DNA from: Actinacidiphila yeochonensis CN732
GTDB taxonomy: Bacteria > Actinomycetota > Actinomycetes > Streptomycetales > Streptomycetaceae
DNA length: 64,000 nucleotides
Reading direction: 5' to 3'
NCBI RefSeq assembly: GCF_000745345.1
Contig: NZ_JQNR01000005.1
Coordinates: 1 to 64,000, forward strand
In this document: piece by piece, positions 32,133-41,976 of the stretch
Position numbering within the stretch: position 1 is the stretch's first letter
Layout: every line of letters begins with the position of its first letter
Program-made: the position numbers and the translations under genes
Notes under the pieces: model-generated
What the model was told of the DNA's origin: nothing
Seen by the model: only the letters and a program-made list of their open reading frames with translations
The model's database searches: none

Positions 32133-33902
32133 GTGGACACGCAAGGCTCCGGATACGTAGACCCGGCGGACCAGTGGGTGCTCGACCCCGCCACGGGAAC
32201 GTACGTCCTGCGGCTCGATCCGGGACCGGACCCCTCCGGGCAGGACGTCCCGAGAGCGGGCGTCCCCACGCAGAGCGAGGCCCCGCCGACGTACCGGGAC
32301 CACGTGGGCATCGCGTCCGGCCCCGCCGCCCACCGGAGCCGCCCGGACGCCGCCTCCCCCGGCAGCACCCCCGACGGCACCCGCGACGCCGTCGCCGACC
32401 GTCCCGCGGGGGGCCGGGCCGCCGCCCGGCGGCAGGGCGGGTCAGGCGGCGGTTCGCGGCGGGACGGGGCCGGAACGGGACGGGCCGGCGGTTCCAGCCG
32501 CCGCAAGCCCAAGCCCAAGCGGTCCGGCGCGCTGCTGTGGACGGCCGGTGTCATCGGCCTGGCCGTGGTGGCCGGCGGCACCGGCGGCTACCTCGCCTTC
32601 CACCGCGCCGGCACGATCATCCACACCGTGGAGGTCGGCGACGCCGGCAGCACCTCGCTGGCGGCCGCGTCCACCGCGACGAACGTGCTCGTGGTCGGGA
32701 CCGACAGCGGCGCGGGCCTCGGCCACGAGTTCGGCTCCCCCGCCGCCACCGGCCAGGCCGACACCGCCGTACTGGTGCACCTGGCGGCCGGGCGCGGCAA
32801 CGCCACCGCGATCAGCATCCCGCCCGACCTCGTCACCGACGTGCCCGACTGCCCGGTGAACGGCCAGGTGGCCAAGGGCACGTCCGGGCAGCCCTTCTCC
32901 GCGGTGCTCGCCGGACGGGACGCGGGCTGTGCGATGCGGCTGGCCAAGCAGCTCACCGGGCTGCCCGTGGACCACGTGCTGGAGGTGGACTTCGCCGCCG
33001 TCAAGACGCTGACGGACGCCGTCGGCGGGGTGGACGTCTGCCTGCAGCAGCCGCTGCAGGACGCCCGTGCCGGCCTCGACCTCGCCGCGGGGACGCAACG
33101 CCTCCAGGGCACGCAGGCGCTGGCGCTGGTCCGGAGCCGGCAGTCGACGCACGGCGGGGACGACCTGTCGCGGGTGGCGGTCCAGGAGCAGTTCCTGGCC
33201 GGGCTGCTGCGGGCGGCCCGCTCCGGCGGCGTCCTGAGCGACGCCAGGAAGGTGGCGTCGCTGGCCTCCACCGCGGCCGGGGCGCTCACCGTGGACAGCC
33301 CGATCGGCAACGTCCAGGCGCTCGGCACCCTCGCCGGGCAGCTCGGCCAAGTGCCGCCGGAGCACTTCACGTTCGTCCAGCTGCCGGTGAAGGCCGCCGG
33401 GGACGGCAAGGGCGGTGTGGTGCTCGACCAGCAGCTGGCGACCCCGCTGCTGGCCATGGTGAAGGCGGACACCTCCCTCTCGCGCGGCGTCGTGAAGCCC
33501 GACCCCAAGCTGGTGGGTGCCAAGGCGACGCCGCACAACACCCGGGTGCTGGTCCACAACGGCACCGGCGAGTTCGGCGCCGCCCAGGACGTCCTCGCCT
33601 GGCTCCAGAACGACGAGGGCGTGGACCGCTCCACCAACGGCGGTGACGCGCCCTCGAAGGTGGCCAGGACCACCCTGCAGTACGCGCCCAACCAGGCCGA
33701 CCAGGCGCGTTCGCTGGCCGCGATGATGGGGCTTCCTGCGTCCGCGCTGGTCGAGGGCACCAAGGACGCCGCGTTCCACGCCAACATGACGCTCACCCTC
33801 GGCGCCGACTACACCTCCCCGGGCACGCCCATCGGCGCGCCGGTCAACCCGCCCAAGGGGCTGCGGTCCATCACCGGGGCCAGCACCGCCTGCGTCGACT
33901 GA
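32133..33902 (+). CDS. LCP protein 2 with LytR_C domain, catalytic arginines missing
   Basis: 589 residues. Disordered N-terminus, helix at about 132-155 (GALLWTAGVIGLAVVAGGTG), LCP domain from 183, and a C-terminal LytR_C domain starting RVLVHNGTGEFGAAQDVL. In active LCP proteins the loops read GSDSR and SIPRD; here they are GTDSGAG (189-195) and SIPPDLV (228-234), so both arginines that hold the lipid pyrophosphate are lost. The later VRSRQSTHGGDDLSRVAVQE is only partly conserved. It may be a non-catalytic paralogue or partner. The GTG at 32133 follows a GGAGG about 12 bases up; 43 bases separate it from LCP 1, suggesting one transcript. Confidence 0.88.
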   Translation: MDTQGSGYVDPADQWVLDPATGTYVLRLDPGPDPSGQDVPRAGVPTQSEAPPTYRDHVGIASGPAAHRSRPDAASPGSTPDGTRDAVADRPAGGRAAARRQGGSGGGSRRDGAGTGRAGGSSRRKPKPKRSGALLWTAGVIGLAVVAGGTGGYLAFHRAGTIIHTVEVGDAGSTSLAAASTATNVLVVGTDSGAGLGHEFGSPAATGQADTAVLVHLAAGRGNATAISIPPDLVTDVPDCPVNGQVAKGTSGQPFSAVLAGRDAGCAMRLAKQLTGLPVDHVLEVDFAAVKTLTDAVGGVDVCLQQPLQDARAGLDLAAGTQRLQGTQALALVRSRQSTHGGDDLSRVAVQEQFLAGLLRAARSGGVLSDARKVASLASTAAGALTVDSPIGNVQALGTLAGQLGQVPPEHFTFVQLPVKAAGDGKGGVVLDQQLATPLLAMVKADTSLSRGVVKPDPKLVGAKATPHNTRVLVHNGTGEFGAAQDVLAWLQNDEGVDRSTNGGDAPSKVARTTLQYAPNQADQARSLAAMMGLPASALVEGTKDAAFHANMTLTLGADYTSPGTPIGAPVNPPKGLRSITGASTACVD

Positions 33903-34337
33903 CACGCCGCGAGCCGCGACACGACACCGGAGCCGGTGCCCCGCTCGTGGCCCCGACCCGTCGGCCGCGAACCAGGACCGCCGACCGTAAACCCGTTTCC
34001 GCCGCGCACCGCTGTGTCGGGCGTCACACACCTGGCCAACGCCGCATGCGGCACCGCTACGCTGACGTCGGCGACGCCCACCTCGCAGTTCGGCTCCGGC
34101 CGGGCCGCGTACGGGCCCGCGTCCAGGGAGGGTTCGGGGAGGGTTCGGGGGCGAACCGGAAAAAGGCGGACACCGAGGGCCCTCTCTGGGAGCGGCGGCA
34201 AGAGCGACCCGTAGCTGTGCAACTCTTGGCGCCGATCGGCCGTCTGTGGAGGAGGAGAACCGGCTTCCACCGCGCCGGACAGGTACGCGCAGGACGGCGG
34301 CGAGACGCCGCCGACGAGACCCACTGGAGGAGTCCGT
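33903..34337 (+). other. Intergenic region before LCP 3
   Basis: 435 bases. TACGCT (34058-34063) could be a -10 for LCP 3, giving a leader of about 270 nt. Short frames here have no family resemblance. GGAGGAG at about 34324-34330 is the ribosome site of LCP 3. Confidence 0.35.
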
Positions 34338-36481
34338 ATGCACGACGGCAGGGCCGGGGGGCCCTACGACGGCACGGCCGGCGCCTCCAACCCCGGCGAG
34401 CCGGGCTGGGACCAGGGCTACCCGGGGGGCGGCTACCGCGACGCCGGCGTGCCCCAGGGGGGCGGCTGGTACGGGCCGGACGGTGCCGAGGCGCCCCGCG
34501 GCGGCCCCTACCAGGGCGGGCCCCGGGGCGGCATGCCCCAGCAGGGCGGCCACCCCGGCTACGGGGGGTACCAGGGCCCTGGGGGCGGCGGGTACCCGGG
34601 CTCCGGGGGTGGCGGTGCTCCCGGGGGCTACGGCGGCCAGGCTCGCCCCGCGCCCCAGGGCGGAGCTCCCCAGGGCGGAGCGCCCTACGGCGGACCCTCC
34701 TACGCCGCCGGCCCTTCCTACGCCGAGGACGAGACCGCCGCCTTCGGCGCCGAGGCCGGCGCCACCCGGTCCGCGACCCGCGAGCAGGACGCCGGCCGCG
34801 AACAGGACGCCGCCTCCGAGCAGGACGCCCGCCAGGAGCAGCGGGAGCGGATACCCGGGCCGCGTACGGCCGCACGACAGGCCGCGCGCGGCGGGGGCCA
34901 GGGGGCTCCGGGGGCGACGGGCCGGGCGGGCCGGGCGGCCACCGGCACGGCGGGCGGCGCAAGGGCAAGGGCCGCAGGGGCAGGACGCTGCGCTGGGTGG
35001 CGATAGCCGCCGCCGTGGCGGTGCTGGGCACCGCGGGCGGGGCGTACGGCTACTACCAGTACCTGTCGGGCAAGATCCGCAAGGGCGAGCGCGTCAGCGG
35101 CCAGACGCACGCGATCAAGCCCAAGGCGAACGCCAACGGCGACACCCCGATGAACATCCTCATCATCGGCTCCGACGGCCGCGACTCCGCCGAGGACAAG
35201 AAGCTCGGCGGAGCGGCGGACTCCAGCGGCGACCGCGCCGACGTGATCATGATCGCCCACCTGTCGGCGGACCGCAGCAACATGTCGCTCGTGAGCATCC
35301 CGCGCGACACCCGGGTGGACATCCCCCAGTGCACCGACCCGAAGACCCACCAGGTGTACCCGCCGAAGAACACCATCATCAACGAGTCGCTCGGCCGGGG
35401 CGGCGCCGGCTGCACCCTGGCCACCGTGCAGAACCTCACCGGCGGCCTCTACATCGACCACTGGCTGACCGTCGACTTCGCCGGCGTGGTGAAGATGGCC
35501 GACGTGCTCGGCGGCGCCCAGGTGTGCGTCCAGCAGAACGTCGACGACCACTCCACCCCGGAGGCGCCGGGCGGCTCGCACCTGCACCTGGCCGCCGGAA
35601 CGCAGACCGTCAAGGGTGAGCAGGCGCTCCAGTGGCTGCGTACCCGGCACGCCTTCGGCAGCGACGCGATGCGCGCCAAGGCGCAGCACATGTACCTCAA
35701 CTCCCTGCTGAACAACCTGCGCCACCAGAACGTGTTCTCCAACCCGACGCGGCTCAACACCATCGCCACCGCCGCGATGTCGGCGTTCAGAGTGTCGTCC
35801 GAGATCGCCACCCCGAAGAAGCTCTACGACCTCGGCATGCAGCTCAAGAGCGTGCCGAGCAACCGGACGACGATGCTGACCATGCCGTTCATCGAGGACC
35901 CGGAGAACAAGAACCACTACGTCGAGGCCGACGCCGCCCAGACGGTCTGGTCGCTGCTGCGCAACGACATCCCGGTGGACTCCAACGGCAAGGCGAAGAC
36001 CACCACCCCCGCCTCCACGAAGCCGACCGCCCCGGCGGGCCCGACGGCCGAGGCGGCGGCCACCATCCCGGTGACCGTCGCCAACGGGACGGCCGGGACC
36101 GCCGACGGCCTCGCCGTCCCGGGCCGCGCCCAGGCGATCACCGACAAGCTGACGGCCGCCGGCTTCACCAAGGCCCAGGCCAGCCAGCAGCAGGCTCCGA
36201 GCCCCACGACGACGGTGACGTACCCGTCGAGCGGCGGAGCCCAGAGCAAGGCGGACGCGGTCTCGGTGGGGAAGGCGGTCGGCATCCCGGCCGCCTCCGT
36301 CAAGGCGTCCACGAGCGTGCAGGGGATCACCCTGACCGTCGGCAAGGACTGGACGACCGGCACCGACTACGGCGCGACGCTGCCGAAGGCCGGGGAGCTG
36401 CCGACCGGCTCCGACGCGCTCAGCGGAGCCGACGACCCCTCGAAGAACTGCATGTACGTCTATCCGACCTACCGGTGGTGA
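34338..36481 (+). pseudogene. LCP protein 3 with LytR_C domain, one frameshift in the N-terminal linker
   Basis: The start ATG at 34338 (MHDGRAGGPYDGT) sits five bases after GGAGGAG and opens a Gly/Tyr/Gln-rich N-terminus. The rest of the gene, from HRHGGRRKGKGRRGRTLRW and the helix VAIAAAVAVLGTAGGAYGYY on, is in another frame. The change is in the G-rich stretch about 34894-34914 (runs of five G). The LCP domain is complete: IGSDGRDSAEDKK, SIPRDTRVDIPQC, GGLYIDHWLTVDFAGVVKM and QALQWLRTRHAFGSD. The C-terminal LytR_C begins VTVANGTAGTADGLAVPGRA. One base restores a protein of about 714 residues. I judge a sequence error more likely than true loss. Confidence 0.85.
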
Positions 36482-36489
36482 CCGTCTCC

Positions 36490-36576
36490 CGCCGCCCCTG
36501 ACAGCCGTCGGGGGCGGCGGGAACGACGACGGCGGGCCTCGCCGGACATGGAGTCCGGGGCGAGGCCCGCCGTCGT
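36490..36576. terminator. Two consecutive terminator hairpins
   Basis: The first hairpin pairs ccgccgcccc (36490-36499) with ggggcggcgg (36511-36520). The second pairs acgacggcgggcctcgcc (36526-36543) with 36559-36576, a perfect 18-bp stem. They lie between the convergent LCP 3 and glycosyltransferase genes. Confidence 0.85.
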
Positions 36577-36601
36577 GTCGTGTGCGGCCCGCGGGTGCGG
36601 C

Positions 36602-37651
36602 TCAGGCGTCCGCGTGCTGGACGGGTTCGCCGGTCACTGCGGGGCGGCGGCTGGCGATGACGCGGCGGGCCAGCGAGCGCGGGCTGGTCAGGAAGCCCCA
36701 GCCCCAGCACATGTGCATGGTGGCCAGCGCCAGCGGGATGCGCACCCGGGCGCCGACCGGCAGCCCCCGGCCGGCCGGCAGCGAGCCGGCGGTGACGGCC
36801 GCGAGGTAGGCGGCCGGCACCAGCAGCGCCCACGGGGTGAGCGCGGCGCCGACCACGACACCGGCCGCGTTGGCGGCCAGGGCGCCGGGGGCGGCCAGGT
36901 AGCGGAGGTTGACCGAGCCCCGGTGGTAGCGGGTGACCACCCGGCGCCAGCGGCCGTAGTCCTTGTACTGCTTGGCGAGGGTGCGCACGCTGGGCCGGGG
37001 CCGGTAGGAGACGCGCAGCTCCGGCGAGAACCAGATCAGGTGGCCTGCCTCGCGGATGCGGTAGTTGAGCTCCCAGTCCTGGGCGCGGATGAACTCCTCG
37101 TTGTAGCCGCCCTGCCGCTCCAGCACCTCGCGGCGGAAGACGCCGAGGTAGACGGTGTCGGCGGGGGCCGCCTGGCCGCCGGTGTGGAAGGCGGCGTTGC
37201 CGACACCGATCTTCGAGGTCATCGCGGCGGCCACCGCGTGCTCCCAGTCGTTCTCGCCCTCGGCGTGCATGATGCCGCCGACGTTGGCCGCGCCGGTCTC
37301 GTCCAGCAGCCGCACCGCGGTGCGGATGTAGCCCGGCGAGAGCATGCCGTGGCCGTCGACGCGCACCACGACGGGGTGCCGGGACGCCCGGATGGCGGCG
37401 TTGAGGGCGGCCGGGGTGCGGCCGGTGGGGTTGGGCACGGTGTGCACCCGGGGGTCCTCGGCGACGAGTTCGGCGGCGATGGCGTCGGTGCGGTCCGTGG
37501 ACGGCCCGAGCGCGATCACCACCTCCATCTCGCCCTGGTAGTCCTGCTCCAGGATGTGCCGGACGGAGCTGCGCAGATGGCGCTCCTCGTTGAGCACCGG
37601 CATGATCACGGAGACGGCCGGGAGCGTGGAAGAGGGGGCAGCGGCGTTCAT
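36602..37651 (-). CDS. Family 2 glycosyltransferase
   Basis: A 349-residue membrane-associated enzyme. The GT-A fold is clear: AVSVIMPVLNEERHLRSSV (12-30), EVVIALGPSTDRTDAIAAEL, VVVRVDGHGMLSPGYI with the DxD-like DGH, and QDWELNYRIREAGHLIWFSP. The end has three to four hydrophobic segments (AANAAGVVVGAALTPWALLV). This resembles transferases that build cell-surface polysaccharides. It lies inside the LCP cluster, so it may add a sugar to the polymer the LCP proteins attach. The ATG at 37651 (MNAAAPSSTLPAVS) is the start. Donor and acceptor unknown. Confidence 0.9.
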   Translation of the reverse strand: MNAAAPSSTLPAVSVIMPVLNEERHLRSSVRHILEQDYQGEMEVVIALGPSTDRTDAIAAELVAEDPRVHTVPNPTGRTPAALNAAIRASRHPVVVRVDGHGMLSPGYIRTAVRLLDETGAANVGGIMHAEGENDWEHAVAAAMTSKIGVGNAAFHTGGQAAPADTVYLGVFRREVLERQGGYNEEFIRAQDWELNYRIREAGHLIWFSPELRVSYRPRPSVRTLAKQYKDYGRWRRVVTRYHRGSVNLRYLAAPGALAANAAGVVVGAALTPWALLVPAAYLAAVTAGSLPAGRGLPVGARVRIPLALATMHMCWGWGFLTSPRSLARRVIASRRPAVTGEPVQHADA

Positions 37652-37720
37652 CCCGCCAAACGTTACCGCTAACGGGGGACCCCAGCGCGTGGGGTGAGGG
37701 CTGACAGTCGTATTTGTCTC

Positions 37721-37726
37721 TAGCCT
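37721..37726 (+). promoter_or_regulatory. Possible -10 element for LCP 4
   Basis: TAGCCT lies about 57 bases before the TTG start of LCP 4. The hexamer CTGACA sits upstream at 37701-37706, but the 14-base spacer is short. Confidence 0.35.
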
Positions 37727-37783
37727 GAACGGGTCTGGGCCGCTGTGACCGGCCGCTGTGACCGTTCACCGGAGGTGACCCCC

Positions 37784-39340
37784 TTGCCGTCCACCCGACG
37801 CCGGCAGCCGCCGCCCACCGGCCGCCCGCCGGCGGGCCGGCGTCCGCGCCCCCGGCCGCCGGTACGGCGCTCCACCCGGGTCGCGGGCGCGCTCGCCCTG
37901 CTGGTGATCACGGCGAGCGGCGTCGGCCACGCGGTGGTGACCGGCCTGAACGGGGCGATCAACCGGGTCGACGCCTTCGGGGGGATGGAGGACCGCCCCG
38001 GCGACTCCAAGGGCACCAACTTCCTGCTGGTGGGCACCGACGGGCGGGACGGCCTGGACCCGGCCGAGAAGAAGGCGTACCACCTGGGCGGCGCGCCCTG
38101 CCACTGCACCGACACGATCATGCTGGTGCACCTCTCCCAGGACCGGCGGCGGGCCAGCGTGGTCAGCATCCCGCGCGACACGTACGTGCAGCTGCCGGAC
38201 ACCGGCCCCGCGGCGTTCCACGCGGCCGGCACCCCGTCGCGGACCTCGGCCGGCGGCCACCGGATGCCGGCCACCCACCCGGCGAAGATCAACGAGGCGT
38301 ACGCGGACGGCGGCCCGCGGCTGACCGTCTCCACCGTCGAGAAGCTGACGGGCGTGCACGTCGACCACTACCTGGAGATCGACTTCGTCAGCTTCATGAA
38401 GACCGTGGACGCCCTCGGCGGCGTACCGGTGTGCACCAGGAAGCCGCTGAAGGACTCCTACAGCGGCCTGGACCTGCCGGCGGGCACCACGACGCTGAAC
38501 GGCGGACAGGCCCTCCAGTACGTCCGTTCCCGGCACATCGACGCCGACTCCGACCTGGGCCGGATGGAGCGCCAGCAGAGCTTCGTCGCGCAGGTCATCC
38601 ACAAGATCACCAGTACCGGCACGCTCACCAACCCGGTGCGGCTGGAGCGGGTGGCCAGCACCGCGCTCGGCTCGGTACGGGCGGACGCGGGCCTGTCGCC
38701 CACCGACCTGATCTCGCTGGCCCGCACCATGAAGGGGTTCACGGCGAAGTCCTCGGAGTTCGCCTCGGTGCCGCTCAGCGACCTCAGCCACAACGTGCCC
38801 GGGGTCGGCTCCACCGTTCTGTGGGACAAGCCGGCCGCGGGCCGGCTGTGGGCGGCGATCCGGGCCGACCGGCCGCTGGCCCCGCACCGGGCCGCGCCGC
38901 GCGCCACCGCCTCGCCGCGGACGACGGCCGTGCCGGGCGCCGCGGCCGCGCCGGGCGCCACCGCCTCCGTGCGTGTCCCGGTGGCGCCGTCGCGGATCAT
39001 GGTGCGGGTGGAGAACGCCTCCGGGGTGAACGGCCTGGCCGGCTCGGTGCAGCGGGCACTGCACGGGGCCGGTTTCGTCACCCCCGGCCTGCCCGGCACC
39101 GCCGACCGCCGCACCGCGCGGACGGTGATCCAGTACGACCCGCGCTGGGACCGCTCCGCGAAGTCCCTGGCCGCCGCGGTGCCCGGAGCCCGGCTGGCGC
39201 CGGTGGCCGGGCAGGGCGCGGAGATGCGCCTGGTGCTCGGCGAGGACGGCCGGGGCCGCGCGGTGCGGGCGGTGGCGGTGCAGCCGCCTCCCGCGGCGGC
39301 GGGGAACCCCCGGCAGAAGGGGGACGAGGCGGGCTGCTGA
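37784..39340 (+). CDS. LCP protein 4 with LytR_C domain
   Basis: 518 residues. The start is taken as TTG at 37784 because GGAGGTGA (37771-37778), a full match to the anti-Shine-Dalgarno, lies five bases before it; the longer GTG reading from 37745 would place that site inside the gene. A basic Pro-rich head is followed by a helix (ALALLVITASGVGHAVVTG). The LCP domain has VGTDGRDGLD, SIPRDTYVQLPDTG, INEAYADGGPRLTVST, VDHYLEIDFVSFMKTV, QALQYVRSRHIDADSDLGR and MERQQSF, and is catalytically complete. The C-terminal LytR_C begins IMVRVENASGVNGLAGSV. Convergent with the thioesterase gene 21 bases on. Confidence 0.92.
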   Translation: MPSTRRRQPPPTGRPPAGRRPRPRPPVRRSTRVAGALALLVITASGVGHAVVTGLNGAINRVDAFGGMEDRPGDSKGTNFLLVGTDGRDGLDPAEKKAYHLGGAPCHCTDTIMLVHLSQDRRRASVVSIPRDTYVQLPDTGPAAFHAAGTPSRTSAGGHRMPATHPAKINEAYADGGPRLTVSTVEKLTGVHVDHYLEIDFVSFMKTVDALGGVPVCTRKPLKDSYSGLDLPAGTTTLNGGQALQYVRSRHIDADSDLGRMERQQSFVAQVIHKITSTGTLTNPVRLERVASTALGSVRADAGLSPTDLISLARTMKGFTAKSSEFASVPLSDLSHNVPGVGSTVLWDKPAAGRLWAAIRADRPLAPHRAAPRATASPRTTAVPGAAAAPGATASVRVPVAPSRIMVRVENASGVNGLAGSVQRALHGAGFVTPGLPGTADRRTARTVIQYDPRWDRSAKSLAAAVPGARLAPVAGQGAEMRLVLGEDGRGRAVRAVAVQPPPAAAGNPRQKGDEAGC

Positions 39341-39361
39341 CCGGCTCCCGGGGGCGTCCCG

Positions 39362-39982
39362 TCAGTCGTCGAGGCCCTCGGCGGCACGCTGGCGGCGCAG
39401 CTCCAGGATCGCCCGGCGGCGGGCCAGCCGGTGGGCGCGGCGGATCTGGGCCTCCTGCCAGCGGCGGCGGTCCTGGTCGGTCTCCGGTTCCACCTGCGGC
39501 ACCGGACGGGGCCGCCCCTCCGCGTCCACGGCCACGAAGACCAGATAGGCGCTGGCCACCTGCTCGCCGGGGCCGGACTCGTTCCACCGCTCGGCCATGA
39601 CCCGCACGCCGACCTCCATGGAGGTCCGGCCGGTCCAGTTGACCTGCGCGCTCACCTTGAGCAGGTCGCCGACCCTGACGGGTTCGAGGAAGGCCATCTC
39701 GTCCATGGCCCCGGTGACCGCCGGGCCCTCGGAGTGGCGTCCGGCGGCGGCCCCCGCCGCGTCGTCCACGAGCTTCATCACGACGCCGCCGTGCACGGTG
39801 CCCATGAGGTTGGTGTCGTGGGCGCTCATGATGTGCGACAGCGTGATGCGCGAGGCGGAGACGGGCTTCCCGGGCACCAGCGGCACCTCGGGGGTCGGCA
39901 GCGGCTGCCCGGCGGCCAGGTCCGGCGCGTCGGGTCGAGACAGGGCCGCGGCGGGCTCGGGGGTCGCGGAGGAGTCGTTCAC
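39362..39982 (-). CDS. Hotdog-fold acyl-CoA thioesterase
   Basis: A 206-residue protein that should hydrolyse acyl-CoA esters. The hotdog core is visible: LSHIMSAHDTNLMGTVHGGV then VMKLVDDAAGAAAGRH, a helix and active-site region typical of the YciA/BFIT-like group, followed by MDEMAFLEPVRVGDLLKVSA. A Pro/Ala-rich head of about 40 residues and a basic tail (RRWQEAQIRRAHRLARRRA) flank it. The GTG at 39982 is the start (MNDSSATPEP). It is the only fatty-acid gene inside the LCP cluster besides the acyl-CoA dehydrogenase at 43368-44531, and the two may share a role. Confidence 0.88.
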   Translation of the reverse strand: MNDSSATPEPAAALSRPDAPDLAAGQPLPTPEVPLVPGKPVSASRITLSHIMSAHDTNLMGTVHGGVVMKLVDDAAGAAAGRHSEGPAVTGAMDEMAFLEPVRVGDLLKVSAQVNWTGRTSMEVGVRVMAERWNESGPGEQVASAYLVFVAVDAEGRPRPVPQVEPETDQDRRRWQEAQIRRAHRLARRRAILELRRQRAAEGLDD

Positions 39983-40386
39983 CCACCCACTCTAAATCGG
40001 CCCGGCCTCGGCTTTTGTCCGGCACCGGCCCTTGGCGGGGGGCCGCGCAGGCCCTCCCGGAGGGGCTCGGCGGACGGCTCCGGGCCCGTCCCGGAGGGCG
40101 TGCGCGGGGCTCCGGCCGAGCCGGGCGCCGCGCGCGTGGTCGCGCATGTCACACGCGCACACGGGGCGCGGGCGGGCGGCACCCGGTCGGCGGCGACGTT
40201 CCGTGGGGGTTCCACCACGTCCGGTCCGCTCTCCGCGCCCGGAGGGGGCACCGGCGTGCGTCGGCGGGCGCCGGATGTCCGTGGTCCGTCACGGTGGGGA
40301 CGCGGAGCGTGGCCGAATGCATCGGCTCTGCTACAGATTCGTCCTCGGCTTCGGTGCGGGTAGGCCGTCCGGGCACACTGGCGGAC
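39983..40386. other. Divergent intergenic region before LCP 5
   Basis: 404 bases with no supported gene. CACACT seven bases before the LCP 5 ATG could serve as a -10 in a leaderless arrangement but lacks the first T of TANNNT. Confidence 0.35.
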
Positions 40387-41583
40387 ATGAACGGTTGGAG
40401 CGATGACACCGAGCAGCGTCGGCAATCGGAGCCGCCGCTGCCCCCAGAACTGTCGCCGCGTCGGGCCGCCGCTGCCGCCGGCGGTATCCCGCCGCAGCAG
40501 TCCCGGCGCCCCCAGCCGGGTCCGCCCCCGGGCGGCGGCCCCGGCGGCACTGGCGGCTACGGAACGCCGACCCCCGGCGGGCAGTCGCGCCGGCCGCGCT
40601 GGAGCACCCGCCGCAAGATCGGCTACACGGCGCTCGGCCTGGTCGTGGTGCTGCTGGCGGTCTCCGTCTCGACGTACTTCTGGGCGGACTCCAAGGTCCG
40701 CCGCGAGGTCGATCTGGGCAAGATCACCGACGCGCCCCCGAAGGGCGAGGGCACCAACTACCTCATCGTCGGGTCGGACAGCCGCGAGGGGCTGACCGCG
40801 GCGGAGGAGAAGGCGCTGCACACCGGCGCCGACTCCGGCCAGCGCACGGACTCGATGATGATCCTGCACACCGGCAAGAACGGCACGACGATGATGAGCC
40901 TGCCGCGGGACTCGTACGTCACCATCCCGTCCTTCGTCGGCCAGGAGACCCACAAGACGTACGCGGCCTCCACCCACAAGCTCAACCGGTCGTACGCCGA
41001 CGGCGGCCCGGACCTGCTGGTCCGCACCATCGAGTACAACACCGGCATCCACATCGACCACTACGCGGAGATCGGCTTCGCCGGCTTCGTGAACCTGGTC
41101 GACGCCCTGGGCGGGGTGAACATCTGCCTGGACAAGCCGCTGCACGACAAGGCGTCCGGCGCGGACTTCGACGCGGGCTGCCAGGAGCTGAACGGCAAGC
41201 AGTCGCTGGCCTACGTGCGGCAGCGGCACCAGCTGGCCGACCAGGACCTGGGCCGGATGCGCAACCAGCAGAAGTTCCTCTCCACCCTGGCCCACCAGGC
41301 CGCCTCGCCCTCCACCGTGCTCGACCCGTTCAAGCTCTACCCGGTGATCGGCTCGGGCCTGGACACGCTGGTGGTGGACAAGAACATGAGCCTGCTCGAC
41401 CTGACCCACATGTTCTGGGCGATGAAGGGCGTCACCGGCGGCAGCGGCAAGCAGCTGACGGTGCCGATAGCCAACGCCAACTACTACACGCCCAACGACG
41501 GGGACGCCGTCAAGTGGGACATGACGAAGGCGAACACGCTCTTCAACGAGCTGAAGCACGACCAGAAGGTCACCGTCAGCTGA
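40387..41583 (+). CDS. LCP protein 5
   Basis: 398 residues. Start ATG at 40387 (MNGWSDDTEQRRQSEPP). A Pro/Gly/Gln-rich head, then a helix (IGYTALGLVVVLLAVSVST). The LCP domain is IVGSDSREGLTAAEEKALH, MSLPRDSYVTIPSF, LNRSYADGGPDLLVRTIEYN, IHIDHYAEIGFAGFVNLVDA, QSLAYVRQRHQLADQDLGR and MRNQQKFL, with all conserved arginines. There is no LytR_C domain and no tail, so this is the simplest member of the set. A strong hairpin follows at 41662-41700. Likely a working glycopolymer transferase at the outer face of the membrane. Confidence 0.92.
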   Translation: MNGWSDDTEQRRQSEPPLPPELSPRRAAAAAGGIPPQQSRRPQPGPPPGGGPGGTGGYGTPTPGGQSRRPRWSTRRKIGYTALGLVVVLLAVSVSTYFWADSKVRREVDLGKITDAPPKGEGTNYLIVGSDSREGLTAAEEKALHTGADSGQRTDSMMILHTGKNGTTMMSLPRDSYVTIPSFVGQETHKTYAASTHKLNRSYADGGPDLLVRTIEYNTGIHIDHYAEIGFAGFVNLVDALGGVNICLDKPLHDKASGADFDAGCQELNGKQSLAYVRQRHQLADQDLGRMRNQQKFLSTLAHQAASPSTVLDPFKLYPVIGSGLDTLVVDKNMSLLDLTHMFWAMKGVTGGSGKQLTVPIANANYYTPNDGDAVKWDMTKANTLFNELKHDQKVTVS

Positions 41584-41661
41584 CCTGTGGCGGCCGGGCC
41601 CGTCCCGCCGCCCCTTGCGGACTCGCGACCTCGCACTCCTGCGAACTCGCGCTCCTGCGGC

Positions 41662-41700
41662 ACGAAGCCGCGGCACCCCGGGAGGGTGCCGCGGCTTCGT
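41662..41700 (+). terminator. Terminator after LCP 5
   Basis: acgaagccgcggcacc (41662-41677) pairs perfectly with 41685-41700 (16 bp, 7-base loop), about 80 bases past the stop. A further imperfect GC-rich hairpin lies at 41869-41903. Confidence 0.8.
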
Positions 41701-41925
41701 GCTGTCCGGTGGCCACCGCCGTGGCGGTGCGGAGCGTGACGGTCGGCCGGTCCCGGCGCTGACCTCCACGACGGCCCGGACCGCCCGCTCCCGCGTGGCG
41801 TTCCCGCACGGCGGGTTTCCGTCCCGCAGCCTGGCGCCCGCGCGCCTGCCTGCCTTGGCGGAACGGCCGCGGCGCCGCCCCCATCGACCGGGGACGGCGC
41901 CGCAGCGTACCGCTGGTAAAGCTGT

Positions 41926-41969
41926 CGGAGGCGGATCAGGCGGGTCGCGACTCACCCGATCCGCCTCCG
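41926..41969 (-). terminator. Terminator after the LAETG protein
   Basis: cggaggcggatc (41926-41937) pairs with 41958-41969, extended inward by cgggt/acccg. It begins eight bases past the stop of the LAETG gene on the minus strand. Confidence 0.75.
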
Positions 41970-41976
41970 CGGCGGG

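Noticed and set aside
33936..34214. A 92-codon frame before LCP 3
   Set aside because: Composition is of non-coding type, it contains the likely LCP 3 promoter, and no homology is recognisable.
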